Assembly: GCA_964384375.1 (NCBI GenBank)
Contig: CAYLLN010000021.1
Span: 27,394-91,393, forward strand
Reading direction: 5' to 3'
From: CAYLLN01 sp964384375
GTDB lineage: Bacteria > Planctomycetota > Planctomycetia > Pirellulales > Pirellulaceae
Length of the DNA: 64,000 nucleotides
This document shows positions 1 to 9,875 of this stretch, in pieces. A program made the position numbers and the translations under genes. Positions within the stretch are counted from its first letter, which is position 1; each line of letters opens with the position of its first letter. The notes below the pieces were generated by a model. That model saw only the letters and a program-made list of their open reading frames with translations. It was not told where the DNA came from and searched no databases.

Positions 1-318
1 GTGCTGCGGATGAAGGATATTCTCTCGTCAAAGGAATGTGCCGATCGGCTCAAGGCGCTGGCCGATGCCGATCGGCTGAAGATCGTGCAAGTGCTGCGCG
101 GCGGGCCGCAGAACGTCAGCCAGATCGCGACGGCCCTCGCGGCCGACATCGCGAACGTCTCGCACCACTTGCAAATCCTCAAGCGCGAACGGATCGTCGA
201 GACCGAGAAGCAGGGCAGGTTCGTCGTCTATCGCCTTCACCCGGAAGTATTCGAGGCGACCCGCTCCGCGAACGACTGCCTCGACCTCGGCTGCTGCAAG
301 CTGGAACTGCCGAAGTAG
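1..318 (+). CDS. ArsR-family winged-helix transcriptional regulator
   Basis: Small DNA-binding repressor of about 105 residues, the usual ArsR/SmtB size. The winged-helix core is readable: LKALADADRLKIVQVL (helix 1-2), then the recognition-helix segment DIANVSHHLQILKRE, then the wing EKQGRFVVYRL. The C-terminus carries a CLDLGCCKLELP cluster with three cysteines, which could bind a metal or a thiol signal; the classical ELCVCDL metal site of helix 3 is absent. The reading frame opens with GTG at base 1 and an ATG follows at base 10; because the window starts here a longer N-terminus cannot be excluded. A peroxiredoxin gene follows 44 bases downstream on the same strand. A frameshifted paralogue with the same DIANVSHHL segment lies at 56938-57349. 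Confidence 0.85.
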   Translation: MLRMKDILSSKECADRLKALADADRLKIVQVLRGGPQNVSQIATALAADIANVSHHLQILKRERIVETEKQGRFVVYRLHPEVFEATRSANDCLDLGCCKLELPK

Positions 319-362
319 CCCTCGGCTGTTAATCGCTGCTGCCGGATACGGAATCAGTTTCT

Positions 363-827
363 ATGGCCTCCCTCAAGCCCGGCGATCCCGCTCCACCGAT
401 CGTTGCGACCGCCCACAACGGCGAACGCGTCGCGCTGGCCGATTACGTGGGGCACAAGGTGGTCGTGCTCTACTTTTATCCGCGCGATAACACGGCCATT
501 TGCACGGCGGAGGCCTGCGCGTTCCGGGATTCGTACGAAGTCTTTTCGCAGGCGGGCGCGGTCGTTATCGGTGTCAGCGTCGATTCGGCGGAAAGTCACC
601 GGGCCTTTGCCGCCAAGCAGCGCCTGCCGTTTTTGCTTTTGAGCGACGCCGACGGTTCGATCCGCAAGGCCTTTGGCGTGAGCGACACCTTTGGTCTGAT
701 CCCGCAGCGCGTCACGTTCGTGATCGACAAAGAGGGGATTATTCGCCACGTTTTCAGCGCGATGTTCTCCGCCGACAAGCATGTTGCCGAAGCTCGCGCC
801 GTGGTCGAGCAGCTTGCCAAGTCGTAG
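363..827 (+). CDS. bcp: Peroxiredoxin, Bcp/PrxQ type
   Basis: Thiol peroxidase of 154 residues that reduces H2O2 and organic peroxides in the cytoplasm. The family motif PxxxTxxC is present as PRDNTAIC, with the peroxidatic cysteine at residue 47 and the resolving cysteine five residues later at 52 (CTAEAC), which is the PrxQ arrangement. The thioredoxin-like fold continues with VIGVSVDSAESH and the conserved QRVTFVIDKEG strand. Length matches the family. The ATG at 363 is the only sensible start; no strong ribosome-binding site is visible. It sits between an ArsR-type regulator and archease, all on the + strand with short gaps, so co-transcription is plausible. Confidence 0.93.
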   Translation: MASLKPGDPAPPIVATAHNGERVALADYVGHKVVVLYFYPRDNTAICTAEACAFRDSYEVFSQAGAVVIGVSVDSAESHRAFAAKQRLPFLLLSDADGSIRKAFGVSDTFGLIPQRVTFVIDKEGIIRHVFSAMFSADKHVAEARAVVEQLAKS

Positions 828-850
828 CGTCACGGCCACACTCGCGTTCC

Positions 851-1315
851 ATGTTTGAACTCTTCGACCACACTGCCGATTTGGGACTGCGCGTGCGTGC
901 CGCCACACTGGCAGACCTGCTGGCCGAAGCGGGCCGCGGCCTCTTGGCGATGCACGTCGTGAATCCCGAAGCCGTTCGTGTCCAGCGCGAGAAGACGATC
1001 GAGTTAACGTCTGACGATCAAAGCTACTTGCTCTTCGACTGGCTCAGCGAACTGCTCTATGCGTTTGAGAGCGAGAAGCTGCTGCTGGCGGAGTTTGAAA
1101 TTGAAATCACCCGCGGCGACATCGGGTGGGAGGGCGAGGCTCCTGCCGAGCCGCTTGGCTCGCCCTATCAACTTCGCGCTACCTGCCGCGGCGAGCTTCG
1201 CGATGACAGCCGGCACATTCTGGATCACGAAGTGAAGGCGATTACCTACCACGGGCTGTCCGTGCAGCAAACAGCCGACGGCAACTGGCAAGGCGAAGTC
1301 ATCGTTGATATCTGA
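851..1315 (+). CDS. Archease (RtcB RNA ligase cofactor)
   Basis: Archease, a small protein that speeds guanylylation and turnover of the RNA ligase RtcB. Family marks are the N-terminal FDHTADLGLRVRA strand, with a metal-binding Asp, and the C-terminal HEVKAITYHGLSV plus a final IVDI that ends in the other conserved Asp region. The start chosen is ATG 851, giving 154 residues; the open frame extends further upstream but without homology. Residues about 92-107 (GWEGEAPAEPLGSPYQ) are not part of the normal fold: they are encoded by a short palindromic repeat at 1126-1166 that also occurs in non-coding DNA at 35497-35573. No rtcB lies in the window. Confidence 0.88.
   Translation: MFELFDHTADLGLRVRAATLADLLAEAGRGLLAMHVVNPEAVRVQREKTIELTSDDQSYLLFDWLSELLYAFESEKLLLAEFEIEITRGDIGWEGEAPAEPLGSPYQLRATCRGELRDDSRHILDHEVKAITYHGLSVQQTADGNWQGEVIVDI
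1126..1166. repeat. REP-like palindrome inserted in frame in the archease gene
   Basis: The segment reads gtgggagggcgaggctcctg followed by ccgagccgcttggctcgccct. The outer arms AGGGCGAG and CTCGCCCT are inverted copies, with GGCTC/GAGCC nested inside. The core GGCGAGGCTCCTGC-GAGCCG recurs at 35497-35523 with one base different in 21. The insert keeps the archease frame open and encodes WEGEAPAEP, a peptide string I recall from spurious or inserted segments in other planctomycete proteins. Confidence 0.75.
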
Positions 1316-1336
1316 CCCCCAGAACGAGGAGCGCCG

Positions 1337-1738
1337 ATGATGGACTTGGTTCACGTCGAACGATTGGCAGTTCATTCCGATCCGCGCGGAGCGGTCTATG
1401 AGCCGCTGCTGCCCGAACAGTTGCCGCAGCAGCAGAACGTGCATGTCGTCGTGACCGAGCCCGGTCACGTCCGCGGCAATCACTATCACACGGCCGGATG
1501 CGAACTGCTGACGGTGCTGGGGCCGGCACTCGTGCGATGGCGCGAGGGAGCTAACGCGACGTCTCCGGTGGGGGAGCAAGTGGTTGCCGCAGGGGAGGCC
1601 TATCGCTTCACCATTCCCGGTGGCGTCGCCCACGCGATTCAAGCGACGGGGCCGGGACCGATGCTCATCGTCGCGTTCAATACCGAGCTGTTCGATCGCG
1701 AGCGACCCGATGCCGTAAGGTGCGTGGTGATTGAGTAG
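1337..1738 (+). CDS. Cupin-fold protein, CapF C-terminal-like
   Basis: Protein of 133 residues with one cupin barrel. The metal-site pattern is visible as RGNHYHTAGCELLTVLGPALVRW (split here: RGNHYH, then E at about residue 58) and the second motif PGGVAHAIQATG. The GHVRGNHYH segment resembles the C-terminal cupin of CapF/WbjC-type nucleotide-sugar reductases and of sugar 3,4-ketoisomerases, so a role in sugar modification or recognition is likely but unproven; no nucleotide-sugar genes flank it. ATG 1337 is preceded by GAGGAG about 7 bases upstream, a good ribosome-binding site. It starts 21 bases after archease and may be co-transcribed with it. Confidence 0.75.
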   Translation: MMDLVHVERLAVHSDPRGAVYEPLLPEQLPQQQNVHVVVTEPGHVRGNHYHTAGCELLTVLGPALVRWREGANATSPVGEQVVAAGEAYRFTIPGGVAHAIQATGPGPMLIVAFNTELFDRERPDAVRCVVIE

Positions 1739-1766
1739 GCATCAGGTCCGCCCCGGCAGGGCGGAC

Positions 1767-4700
1767 CTACGCGGCGGCAGCTTGTGGCCAGGCGCGATTG
1801 CGGATAGCGAGGGCGAGACCGATGACGAGCAGGGCCAGGCCCGCCAGTGGCAGGAACCCGCTGACGATGCTCACAAGGCCGATGACGGCGAGCACGACGC
1901 CGGAGGCCATCGTGCTGAAGAGCATCCGCCAGAAGTCGCGGGCCGGCTTGCGGGCGATAAGCCACACGAGCACGATCACCGCTCCCACAATCGTCAGACC
2001 GATCAGCCGGGCGAGGAGCGTCTGAGCGACCGGGCGGGCTTCAATCTCGATCTGCCCGCGCGGTGTCGTGAAGTTGAACTCCTGCCCGCGCTCGGGGAGC
2101 GTGAAGTCGAGGCTGGCGAGGCCCGCGGCAACGTCGGAGAAATCTTCGCCGGCAGTCACAATCGCACCGACAACATCCGTTTGCGGGCCAGCGTTCGGCG
2201 CCATCCCCGGCTGATAGGCCAGCGGCGGAGTTCCCGGAGCGACGCCGCTTCCGGCCATGGCGCCTCCGCTGGGCATTGCCCCCATGCCACCTCCCATGCC
2301 TCCCATCATGCCGCTGGCTTGTCCCTGCTGCGGAGCCGCGTAGCCAAGTCCACCCGGACCGCCAGCTTGCGCTTGCCCGCCTCCCTGACGACCCGCTTCG
2401 TTATTCAAGCTGAAGAGCTCCTGCTGCTGGGTTTGCTGCTCGAGCTGTGCGCCGTAGCGAGAGAAATTCTCCCGCGACTTCGACTGCTCGGCTTGTCCCT
2501 CGCGCGACTGTTCTACTTCCTTCTGGAGCTTCTTCTGGGCTGTATCGCGTTCCCGGTCGTTGAAGAGTTGCGGATTCTGCTGCTGGTCGCCGGCCGCGTC
2601 TTTCTGTGGCATGTCGTCGGCGCCCGCTTCCTTGCCCGAACGGCTGCGGAAGAATCGCCCCCCGGGCTTGCCTTCGTTGGCAGGGGCTTGCGCGGACGCT
2701 CCAGGCTTCGGATCGCCTGCCTCCCCCTTCCTGCCCAGGGCGTTCTGATCGAAGAACCCTTTGTTAAACGCCTCGTCGCCGCGCGGCTTGCTCTCTTCGA
2801 CATCACCCACCGCGTCGAAATTGCTCTTCAGCCCCGAAACGACGTTCTTCGACCGCTGCACCCCTTGGTCGGCCCAATACGTATTGATCCGGGCGCGGTT
2901 GTCGGTCCCATCCACCGTTTGCTCGGCCGCTTGCTGCTGGACCTTGTGCTCCGCTTCGGCGAGCAAATGATCGTTGAGTTCGAGCTGCTTCATGTTATTC
3001 GCCGACATGCTGCGGCTGCTGTCGAGCAGAATCTTCGCCTGTTTCAGGTTCGACTGGGCGCGAATCTGCGTGTACGGATTCGCGCTCGTGAGCATCTCGC
3101 TCGCTTCTTGAATCCGCTTGGCCAAGTATGTTTGGAAAATCTCGCCCAGCTCCCCTTCGTCACTCACCTTCCGCATCGTGCCGCGGAAATCGAACCACTG
3201 GTGCGATTCGGGCAGGAGCAGCTTTACCTGGCTTAGCTCGACGTTGATGTTGATTGTCCGCATCAGCGGGAAGCGAACCTGCGACAAGCTCGTCACTTCC
3301 GGCAAGCGGCCGCCGTACTTGAGCTGCACGGGGTAGTCCCCTTCCCCTTCGGCCGTCTTCACGAGCGGAATGCGGACCACGCCCGCGGGAGGCTCTGTCT
3401 GACCAGCGGCCGACGGCGGAACCATTGCCTTGACCGGCTGGCCGGCGACGGTCACCGTCCAGAGCCGCGAGCCGGCGGGCATCTGCACCTCGAGGAACTG
3501 CTCGGTTGCGTTCGTGATCCGGTATTCCTGCAAGGCCCGATACGTGCCAGCCGCATCGACGACCATCACCGTTGTGGCGAGGTCGATCCGGGCGGCTGCC
3601 GTTTCGGCTCGCGTCCGCTCGCGCATCTGGAACGTGAGCGTCGGCGCGGCCGCATTGTCGCTCACTTGCCACGCCTGCGTGATATTGCTGCCGAGAATGG
3701 CGGTCAGGTCGCGCCACGCCTGCTGCTGCGGGCTAAGCGTTTCCACGCCGATTTCATCGGTCGGAACTGCCTCGTCGCGGCTCGTGTTTTCGATCGCCAC
3801 GAGCCGCTGGATCGTGCTTCCTGTTTCGACCTGCGGCACGGGGACGGGCTGCCTGCCGGCAGTGAGCAGGCGGTCGTGCATGACGATCACGCCGAACTCG
3901 TTGCGGACGTAGTCTTGCAGCTCCAGCTTGTACCGCACCCAGCCGGGACTCGGCTGACCAGCGGCGTTCGTGGCCGGCTCGACGGTCCTGCTTTTCTCAA
4001 GCCTCAGCGATAACCGGGCCTTGGCCAGGGCCTCGGGCAACAGGAACGAGAGGCGGCGAATCCCCGCCTGCTCGATGCGGAAGTTGAGCAGGATCGTCTC
4101 TTCGACGGCTCGCGGCGTCACCTTCACGTTCGTGATCGTGCGGACCGAAACCTGCGGCGTACGCGGCGTCAGGACGAGGCGAGCCGCGTAGTCGCTCGAA
4201 CGGAAGCGAATCGCCCCCTTGGCCAGCGGCTGCTGGTCGGCGGCGAGCCACGTGACCGCCTGCATGAGCAGCACGTTGTCGGCGTTTTTCAGTTCTTCGA
4301 CACGCACGTCCGTATCCGGATCGGGCAAAACGACGAGGTCCCCCTCCTGCTTCTGCACGTTCAGCACTTCCATCACGGGGGCGGGGATGGTCCGGGGCTT
4401 TGGTTCACCGTCCGGACTGGGAGGATCGCCGACGCCGACGATGCGGCCAAAGAGCGTGAGCGTGAATTCGCCGGTCCGACCATCGAGCAGATGGACCGTG
4501 AGCTTGCGGCGATCATTCTCGGTCGTTACGGCCCATTCCAAATCGCCGGGGCCGATCCGATCGAGCTCGAAGCCTTGCGGCAGGAACATTTCGACCCGAT
4601 AGAGCGGCTGCCCCTGCGTGCGGAAGACGACCGCCGCATCGAGCGTCGTATCGCGCTCTGCAACGCGGAGAGCCATTCGTACGTCGGCACTCGTCGCTGC

Positions 4701-7700
4701 GGCAAGTTCGCTTGCGGCCAGGCGCAGCGCGAACGGCGGACGGACGTAGCGAAAGGTCTGGAACGGTTTTACGTTGAGCACGGCGGCGTCCGTGGCATCG
4801 GCAAGCTGTTCGACCGCAGTGGTTCCACCGGCAGAGTCGGCTCGCGACAGGCCAGTGGCCGAAACGGTACGCAAATCGAGCCGCGGGCTGCGGCGAACGG
4901 CGATTTCTCCTTGCTGAAGGGCCGCATCGACGACGAGGACGCTAGGCGCGGTGAACTCGGCAAGGTCACCTTGTCCTACCTTGCCACGGCGGGCGAGCTG
5001 AATCGTCACCGTCTCATTTCCTTGAGCCGGCTTGAGCAGCGTCACATCGAGCGTCTGTTCCATCGCGACAGTCTTGGCGGTCCAGCCCCGGATGTTGTCG
5101 CCAGTCACCTGCTCGACGAGATAGCCCGCGGGAACGGCAAACGTGAACGTGTCGCGAAAGGCCCGGCCGAACTCCAGATTCACCTGCCACACCAGGCGGA
5201 GCGAATCCTCGCGCACGTCGAGCACGGCGGTCGAGCGGGCCGTCAGGCTTTGATCGACTTGTCCCTCGGTCACCTTCGGCCGCCATTGCAGGTCGAGGCT
5301 GCCGGTCGCGCCGAGCGACGTTTCAATCTTCTCGTTCTCGGCCTTCGTCTCGAAGGTTGCTCGATCGGCGAGCCCCTGCTGGCGAACTTCGGTCCCCGGT
5401 GCGGGGACGCTTAGCGTCAATGCCGTCGCGGGACCGACGGGCAACTGGCCGCGGACGACTCGCCAGCCCCCCTGCCGCGTCATGCCCATCTGCATCGTCA
5501 CATCGAGCTTCTTCCGCCCTTTGCCCGAAAGGTGCAGCAGCAAAAGCCGCGGCGGAAGGGGCGAATCGGGCGGGTTCGGCGCGGCAGCGGCGACCTGCTG
5601 CGGCGCAAGCTCCGCGGGCTTCGCGGCCGGTTTGGGGGTCGAAACGTGCTCGGCGCCGACAATCTGCAGCCGGGCCGCCTCGCCATCGACGGTCGCCTTC
5701 ACGAGCACGCCGCCCGACAAGTGCAGCGGCACGGCAACGGGCTTGTCGCTGAAAACGTCGATCTCGATTGTGCCGCGGACGGCGAGCGAATCAGTCGCGC
5801 CGAGCGTCGCTTCGTAGGCAGCTCCGGCCAGGGCATAGTCAGCCGGCAGCGTCACCGCGGGGACGATCTTCTTGTCGGGATTGGCCCGGTTCCAGAGCTC
5901 GACGTATCGCTCGTAAGGGACGAGCAGCTTGTCGCTCGCGGGTTCCTGACCGAGCTTGTCGGGATCGTAAGGGATAATCACCGCGTCTTTGGGGACTTCG
6001 ATCGGCGTTGGAGCTGGCTCGATGAGTGGCAGGAGTTCCTTGATATTCACGATGCGGACGGCATTGGGATCTTGTGCGACCGCGGATTGGCTGCCGGCGA
6101 CAATGAGAAACAGGCCAACGAGCATGCCGGCGGTGGTCGCTGCAGGAGCGGGGGTTTCTGCCACGGCAGACGTTACATCCGCCGGCAGCTTCGATTTGGC
6201 CCAGCGGCCGCAAGCGAGCACGCACGAGGCGAGCGGGTAATACACGGCCAGCACGCAGCCGGCGTAGAAGACGTAGTCGAAGACCTGGGCCACGTCGTCG
6301 AAGGCGTCGGTTAGAAGCAGCGGCAGCGACGATGCAAGGAGCACGACGATCACGTAACTCGCCCGCCGATGTGCCGACTGGAACGTCAGCCCGATGCCGA
6401 CGAGCAGCACGAGAAGTGCAAGCCCCCACGCAGCCGCATTGACACGGCGATTGTCGATCACTGCGGCCCGCAACTCTGGATCGGTGCCCAGGCTGCGAAA
6501 CACGGCCGATTGGCCGCCGTGGTCGGAAGCTAAATCAATCCGAAGTGAACTGACGCCGGTGAGGGCGAACCGGCTTGCCTTTTCGCCTTCGTCGAGTTCA
6601 GCAGTGAGCATTTGGCCGTTCTCGGCCGACAGATTGATTTCCACCCGTTCTTCAGCCGGTCGTGGCGATTCCGGCGCGGCGGGCGCGGGAACAGGTTCCG
6701 GTGCGGCCATCGGAGGCTGCATCGCTGGCGCCGCGAATGAATCGGCCGGCACGCGGGCCGCCTCGTCGCGTACCGAATCCATCAGCTCGCTCCCTTCCAT
6801 CGGCACCGCCGCCGTAACGGCCGGGGCGGGGGCCGATTCACTCGTAGCAGCGGATTTTTCGCCGTAGTATTGTCCACGAGTCAATTCCATCGACTGCCAG
6901 TTGTTGCTAACCTTGCTCATCGCCTCATCTCGTGCAGCTTCGCGCGATAAGTAGAACGGTTGAATCCCGCCCGCCAACTCATACAAGAACCGTGCCACCT
7001 TGTACGCTGCCGGGTCGCGCGGCTCGATCGCTTCGGTGAACACGGTTCCATTCGCCCGCCGAAGTGTATAGCCCGACGGCAGGTAGAGCGTCCATTCGAG
7101 GTCGGCTTGCGGAATCTCGCGCTCCGCGGGCGTTCCCGCCGCACGGACGAGCAGCGTCGGAGCGAGTGCATCGACCGTGCCGGCAAAGCCAAGCGACTGG
7201 CCGGGCGTTTCATACACGACCTTCAGGTTTCGCGCGGCGAGCTGCGCCTGGGCCGGCAGGCTGAGGAGGAGGCTCTCCCCCTCGCGCTGCGGCTTGGTCG
7301 GCTGGCCGCCCAAGGCGATCGTCCAGAGGGTCGAGCCGGGAGGAAGCTGAATTTCCAAGAGCGTCGCCTTCGTCAGCAGGTCGTACTGAGCGAGCGATTG
7401 GCTGCGGCCGGCCACATCGACCTTCGTTTGCAACTGGGCCTTTTGCACCAGGGCCGGCGGCAGAGCGTAGGGATCGCGGCGGGCGACCTGCACCGTAATC
7501 GTCGATTGATTGCCGACGTAGCCAAACGCCCCGATAACGCGGCGGCCAACCTGATAATCGGCAGCGGCGAGTTCCCCCACATCGACCGGGCGGGCCGTTG
7601 TGCTGAGCGTGAGGTCGAGCTCCTCGTCCCCCTCGACTGCGACGAGGGCCGATTGATACTCGACTTCCGTCGCTTGAATGAGCGGCAGGCCGAGCCGGCT

Positions 7701-9875
7701 GAGCGAGAGGTCGTCGTATCGCATCTGGAAATCGACCGCCAGGCGCACTTGCCCCAGCTGCCGCTCGGCGAGCTGCACCTCCCACCGCCGCCATGCTCCG
7801 TCGTCATTGCTGCGGAATTCGCGCACGACGGTGCTATCGAGGCCGCGAATCGCAATCTCCGTCGGCGTTTCCTTCGGCAGCAGGAAATAGAGCCGGCGGG
7901 TGCGAGCCTCGCGAACGTCGTAGTTCAGCTCGTAGTGGGCAACGAGGTTGTCGCGCTCGATGCGGAAGAACGAGAAGACTTCCGCCATGATCGACGGCGC
8001 CTTCCGCTCGATCGCGAGGGCGAGCGAAAACGGCCGCGACTGAAAGCGATACGCGAGGGCAGTCGGCAGTTCGGCGAGACCGAAGGCGGCCTTTTCGGTT
8101 TCGAGCAGAGGTGTTAAACCCGCAAGCTGGCCGGGTCGGACGATCAGATCGTCGAGCGTTTGCGCGGCGAGAGCGCCGGTATCCTGCGTCGCCCCTTCAA
8201 CGACGACTTGTGGATACTCGGCTGCTTGCGTGGTCCATTCGGCGAGCCAGCCCGCGGGAGTGCTGATCGCCTCGAAATTGACGGTGGCCGATTTGCCGGC
8301 CGGAATGCCACTGGCGAGGCGGACGATGACGCGCTGGCCGCCGTTGGCCGTGGGGAATCGCTCGATGGAGAGGGGCGTGCCGTCGGGCCGCGTGACCGCC
8401 GTCACTTGCCAACCGGTTGGCACAGTGAAGCGGAAGTCAAACAGGTCCTCGGCCGTGGGACTGAGGGCAAAGCCGCCGCTGAGCGTGAGGTTGCGATCGC
8501 CAATGACGAGCAGCGTATTCGTCGCCACCTTCAGACCGGCGGGGGGCCGCGTGAAGCGGGCGGTTAGATCGTAGCTTGCCGCGGGGGCATAGTACGTCAC
8601 CACTTGCCGTACGCTTGGAGCGCCAGGCTCGGCATTGAGGACGCTGGCGGGAATCGCACCGACGAGGACGTTCGCGTCGATCGGCAACAGGCCGGTCGCT
8701 TGAATGTTCTCGGGTTGCAGGCGGTCTTCGACCAAGAGGCCGACGACGGCGACCTGGCCGGCCACATCGAGCGGCTCCAGGCGGGGGAATTGCCACGTCC
8801 CCAGGGCGGCGAGCCAATCCTGATCGGCTGCCGGCGAGCGATTGGCCGAGATGCCGAGGACGATCTGATCGCTGACCGGCTCGCGGAGCGTCGCTTCGAG
8901 AATCTTGCGGCCCTCTTCGGTCTTTTCCTCCCAGCGGGCCAGTTGTGTGGCATCGACCTTGGTCACTTCAAAGCCGGCGGGGACGGCGAGGCGGAGCTTC
9001 TCGACCGCGCCGTGCAGCACGCGGTACGACACAGTCGCGTGAATCCGCTCGTACCCCTGCGTCACTTCATCGACGAGGACGCTCCGAGCCACGACGACCC
9101 GCTGATCCTGCAGCGTCCGGTTGTTGAGCGACAGGACAATCGACATCCCGCCCTTTTGCGGCAGCAGTTCTAGCCGCGTGACGTTGGCGGCCATGTCGTA
9201 CTGCTGGTCGATGACGGCAGCGCCCCCTTTCACCTCCACGTTGCCAGGAACCGCCAGTTTCAATCGAGCGGCGGTGGCCGTCGGCAGCGTGAGACTGAGC
9301 GACTGCTGTGCGGCAGCCGTCTGTAGCGGTGCGGTAAGGCCAAGCGTCAGCGTGTGCTGGCCTTTACCTTCCAGGAGCAGCACGGGGCGCTGATTCGGAT
9401 CAAGCGTGAGGGGGGCGGGCTTGCCGTCCAGGGTTGCCGAGCGAATGCCGACGCCGCCCAGTTCCAGCGGCAGGGCGAAGAGCCCGTCGTCAAGCACTTC
9501 GATCGTCAGGTTGCCCGTGATAACGGCACGGCCATCTTCGAGTGTCCCTTCGTATTCGGCAGCGACGAGTGCCAGCTTGTGTGGCACGTTCGTCTGCGGT
9601 TTCGTCTTCGCCTTTTCGACGAGGGCGTCGTAGTCCTGACGCGAGAGGAAGACCCGCTGCGCCTGCGTTTCGAGGATGACGTTCAGATCCTCGAACGGGA
9701 CGAAGATCTCGCGTAGGGGTTGGTCGGGGGTTTGGGCGAGTGTCGTTGTCGCCAGGAACAACAAAACGACGCCGGCGAGCGGGAGGCGTAAGCCTCCCGA
9801 TAGGCCTGCATTTTGCCAGTTCGACGCCATCGGCCAGCTTACGCAGGCCGCTCGCCAGAGTAGTTGCTTAACCAT
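1767..9875 (-). CDS. Giant exported membrane-anchored protein, two fused modules
   Basis: Predicted 2702-residue envelope protein of unknown function. Start ATG at 9875 overlaps the stop of the upstream gene by 8 bases (ATGGTTAA), implying translational coupling. A signal peptide ends near residue 48 (FLATTTLAQ). Module 1 opens with EIFVPFEDL and VFLSRQDYDALVEKA, runs through beta-rich repeats such as LRLAVPAGFEVTKVD and LLEIQLPPGSTLWTI, and ends in hydrophobic helices at about 1140-1225. A second signal-like helix at about 1240-1262 (MLVGLFLIVAGSQSAVAQ) then starts module 2 with VIIPYDPDKL and LLVPYERYVELWNRA. Module 2 repeats the same blocks (FAVPAGYLVEQVTGDN; FLEVQMPAGSRLWTV). The tail has a charged Gln-rich helical stretch, a Gly/Met-rich linker near 2520 and three membrane helices at about 2615-2695. 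Both halves resemble the neighbouring protein at 9868-13524. An adhesion or envelope-scaffold role is inference. Confidence 0.8.
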   Translation of the reverse strand: MVKQLLWRAACVSWPMASNWQNAGLSGGLRLPLAGVVLLFLATTTLAQTPDQPLREIFVPFEDLNVILETQAQRVFLSRQDYDALVEKAKTKPQTNVPHKLALVAAEYEGTLEDGRAVITGNLTIEVLDDGLFALPLELGGVGIRSATLDGKPAPLTLDPNQRPVLLLEGKGQHTLTLGLTAPLQTAAAQQSLSLTLPTATAARLKLAVPGNVEVKGGAAVIDQQYDMAANVTRLELLPQKGGMSIVLSLNNRTLQDQRVVVARSVLVDEVTQGYERIHATVSYRVLHGAVEKLRLAVPAGFEVTKVDATQLARWEEKTEEGRKILEATLREPVSDQIVLGISANRSPAADQDWLAALGTWQFPRLEPLDVAGQVAVVGLLVEDRLQPENIQATGLLPIDANVLVGAIPASVLNAEPGAPSVRQVVTYYAPAASYDLTARFTRPPAGLKVATNTLLVIGDRNLTLSGGFALSPTAEDLFDFRFTVPTGWQVTAVTRPDGTPLSIERFPTANGGQRVIVRLASGIPAGKSATVNFEAISTPAGWLAEWTTQAAEYPQVVVEGATQDTGALAAQTLDDLIVRPGQLAGLTPLLETEKAAFGLAELPTALAYRFQSRPFSLALAIERKAPSIMAEVFSFFRIERDNLVAHYELNYDVREARTRRLYFLLPKETPTEIAIRGLDSTVVREFRSNDDGAWRRWEVQLAERQLGQVRLAVDFQMRYDDLSLSRLGLPLIQATEVEYQSALVAVEGDEELDLTLSTTARPVDVGELAAADYQVGRRVIGAFGYVGNQSTITVQVARRDPYALPPALVQKAQLQTKVDVAGRSQSLAQYDLLTKATLLEIQLPPGSTLWTIALGGQPTKPQREGESLLLSLPAQAQLAARNLKVVYETPGQSLGFAGTVDALAPTLLVRAAGTPAEREIPQADLEWTLYLPSGYTLRRANGTVFTEAIEPRDPAAYKVARFLYELAGGIQPFYLSREAARDEAMSKVSNNWQSMELTRGQYYGEKSAATSESAPAPAVTAAVPMEGSELMDSVRDEAARVPADSFAAPAMQPPMAAPEPVPAPAAPESPRPAEERVEINLSAENGQMLTAELDEGEKASRFALTGVSSLRIDLASDHGGQSAVFRSLGTDPELRAAVIDNRRVNAAAWGLALLVLLVGIGLTFQSAHRRASYVIVVLLASSLPLLLTDAFDDVAQVFDYVFYAGCVLAVYYPLASCVLACGRWAKSKLPADVTSAVAETPAPAATTAGMLVGLFLIVAGSQSAVAQDPNAVRIVNIKELLPLIEPAPTPIEVPKDAVIIPYDPDKLGQEPASDKLLVPYERYVELWNRANPDKKIVPAVTLPADYALAGAAYEATLGATDSLAVRGTIEIDVFSDKPVAVPLHLSGGVLVKATVDGEAARLQIVGAEHVSTPKPAAKPAELAPQQVAAAAPNPPDSPLPPRLLLLHLSGKGRKKLDVTMQMGMTRQGGWRVVRGQLPVGPATALTLSVPAPGTEVRQQGLADRATFETKAENEKIETSLGATGSLDLQWRPKVTEGQVDQSLTARSTAVLDVREDSLRLVWQVNLEFGRAFRDTFTFAVPAGYLVEQVTGDNIRGWTAKTVAMEQTLDVTLLKPAQGNETVTIQLARRGKVGQGDLAEFTAPSVLVVDAALQQGEIAVRRSPRLDLRTVSATGLSRADSAGGTTAVEQLADATDAAVLNVKPFQTFRYVRPPFALRLAASELAAATSADVRMALRVAERDTTLDAAVVFRTQGQPLYRVEMFLPQGFELDRIGPGDLEWAVTTENDRRKLTVHLLDGRTGEFTLTLFGRIVGVGDPPSPDGEPKPRTIPAPVMEVLNVQKQEGDLVVLPDPDTDVRVEELKNADNVLLMQAVTWLAADQQPLAKGAIRFRSSDYAARLVLTPRTPQVSVRTITNVKVTPRAVEETILLNFRIEQAGIRRLSFLLPEALAKARLSLRLEKSRTVEPATNAAGQPSPGWVRYKLELQDYVRNEFGVIVMHDRLLTAGRQPVPVPQVETGSTIQRLVAIENTSRDEAVPTDEIGVETLSPQQQAWRDLTAILGSNITQAWQVSDNAAAPTLTFQMRERTRAETAAARIDLATTVMVVDAAGTYRALQEYRITNATEQFLEVQMPAGSRLWTVTVAGQPVKAMVPPSAAGQTEPPAGVVRIPLVKTAEGEGDYPVQLKYGGRLPEVTSLSQVRFPLMRTININVELSQVKLLLPESHQWFDFRGTMRKVSDEGELGEIFQTYLAKRIQEASEMLTSANPYTQIRAQSNLKQAKILLDSSRSMSANNMKQLELNDHLLAEAEHKVQQQAAEQTVDGTDNRARINTYWADQGVQRSKNVVSGLKSNFDAVGDVEESKPRGDEAFNKGFFDQNALGRKGEAGDPKPGASAQAPANEGKPGGRFFRSRSGKEAGADDMPQKDAAGDQQQNPQLFNDRERDTAQKKLQKEVEQSREGQAEQSKSRENFSRYGAQLEQQTQQQELFSLNNEAGRQGGGQAQAGGPGGLGYAAPQQGQASGMMGGMGGGMGAMPSGGAMAGSGVAPGTPPLAYQPGMAPNAGPQTDVVGAIVTAGEDFSDVAAGLASLDFTLPERGQEFNFTTPRGQIEIEARPVAQTLLARLIGLTIVGAVIVLVWLIARKPARDFWRMLFSTMASGVVLAVIGLVSIVSGFLPLAGLALLVIGLALAIRNRAWPQAAAA

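Noticed and set aside
1731..3236. 501-codon + strand open frame opposite the giant gene
   Set aside because: It is the complement of a highly conserved-looking module with signal and membrane helices on the - strand; the + frame is Arg/Leu/His-rich without a domain, typical of antisense frames in GC-rich DNA.
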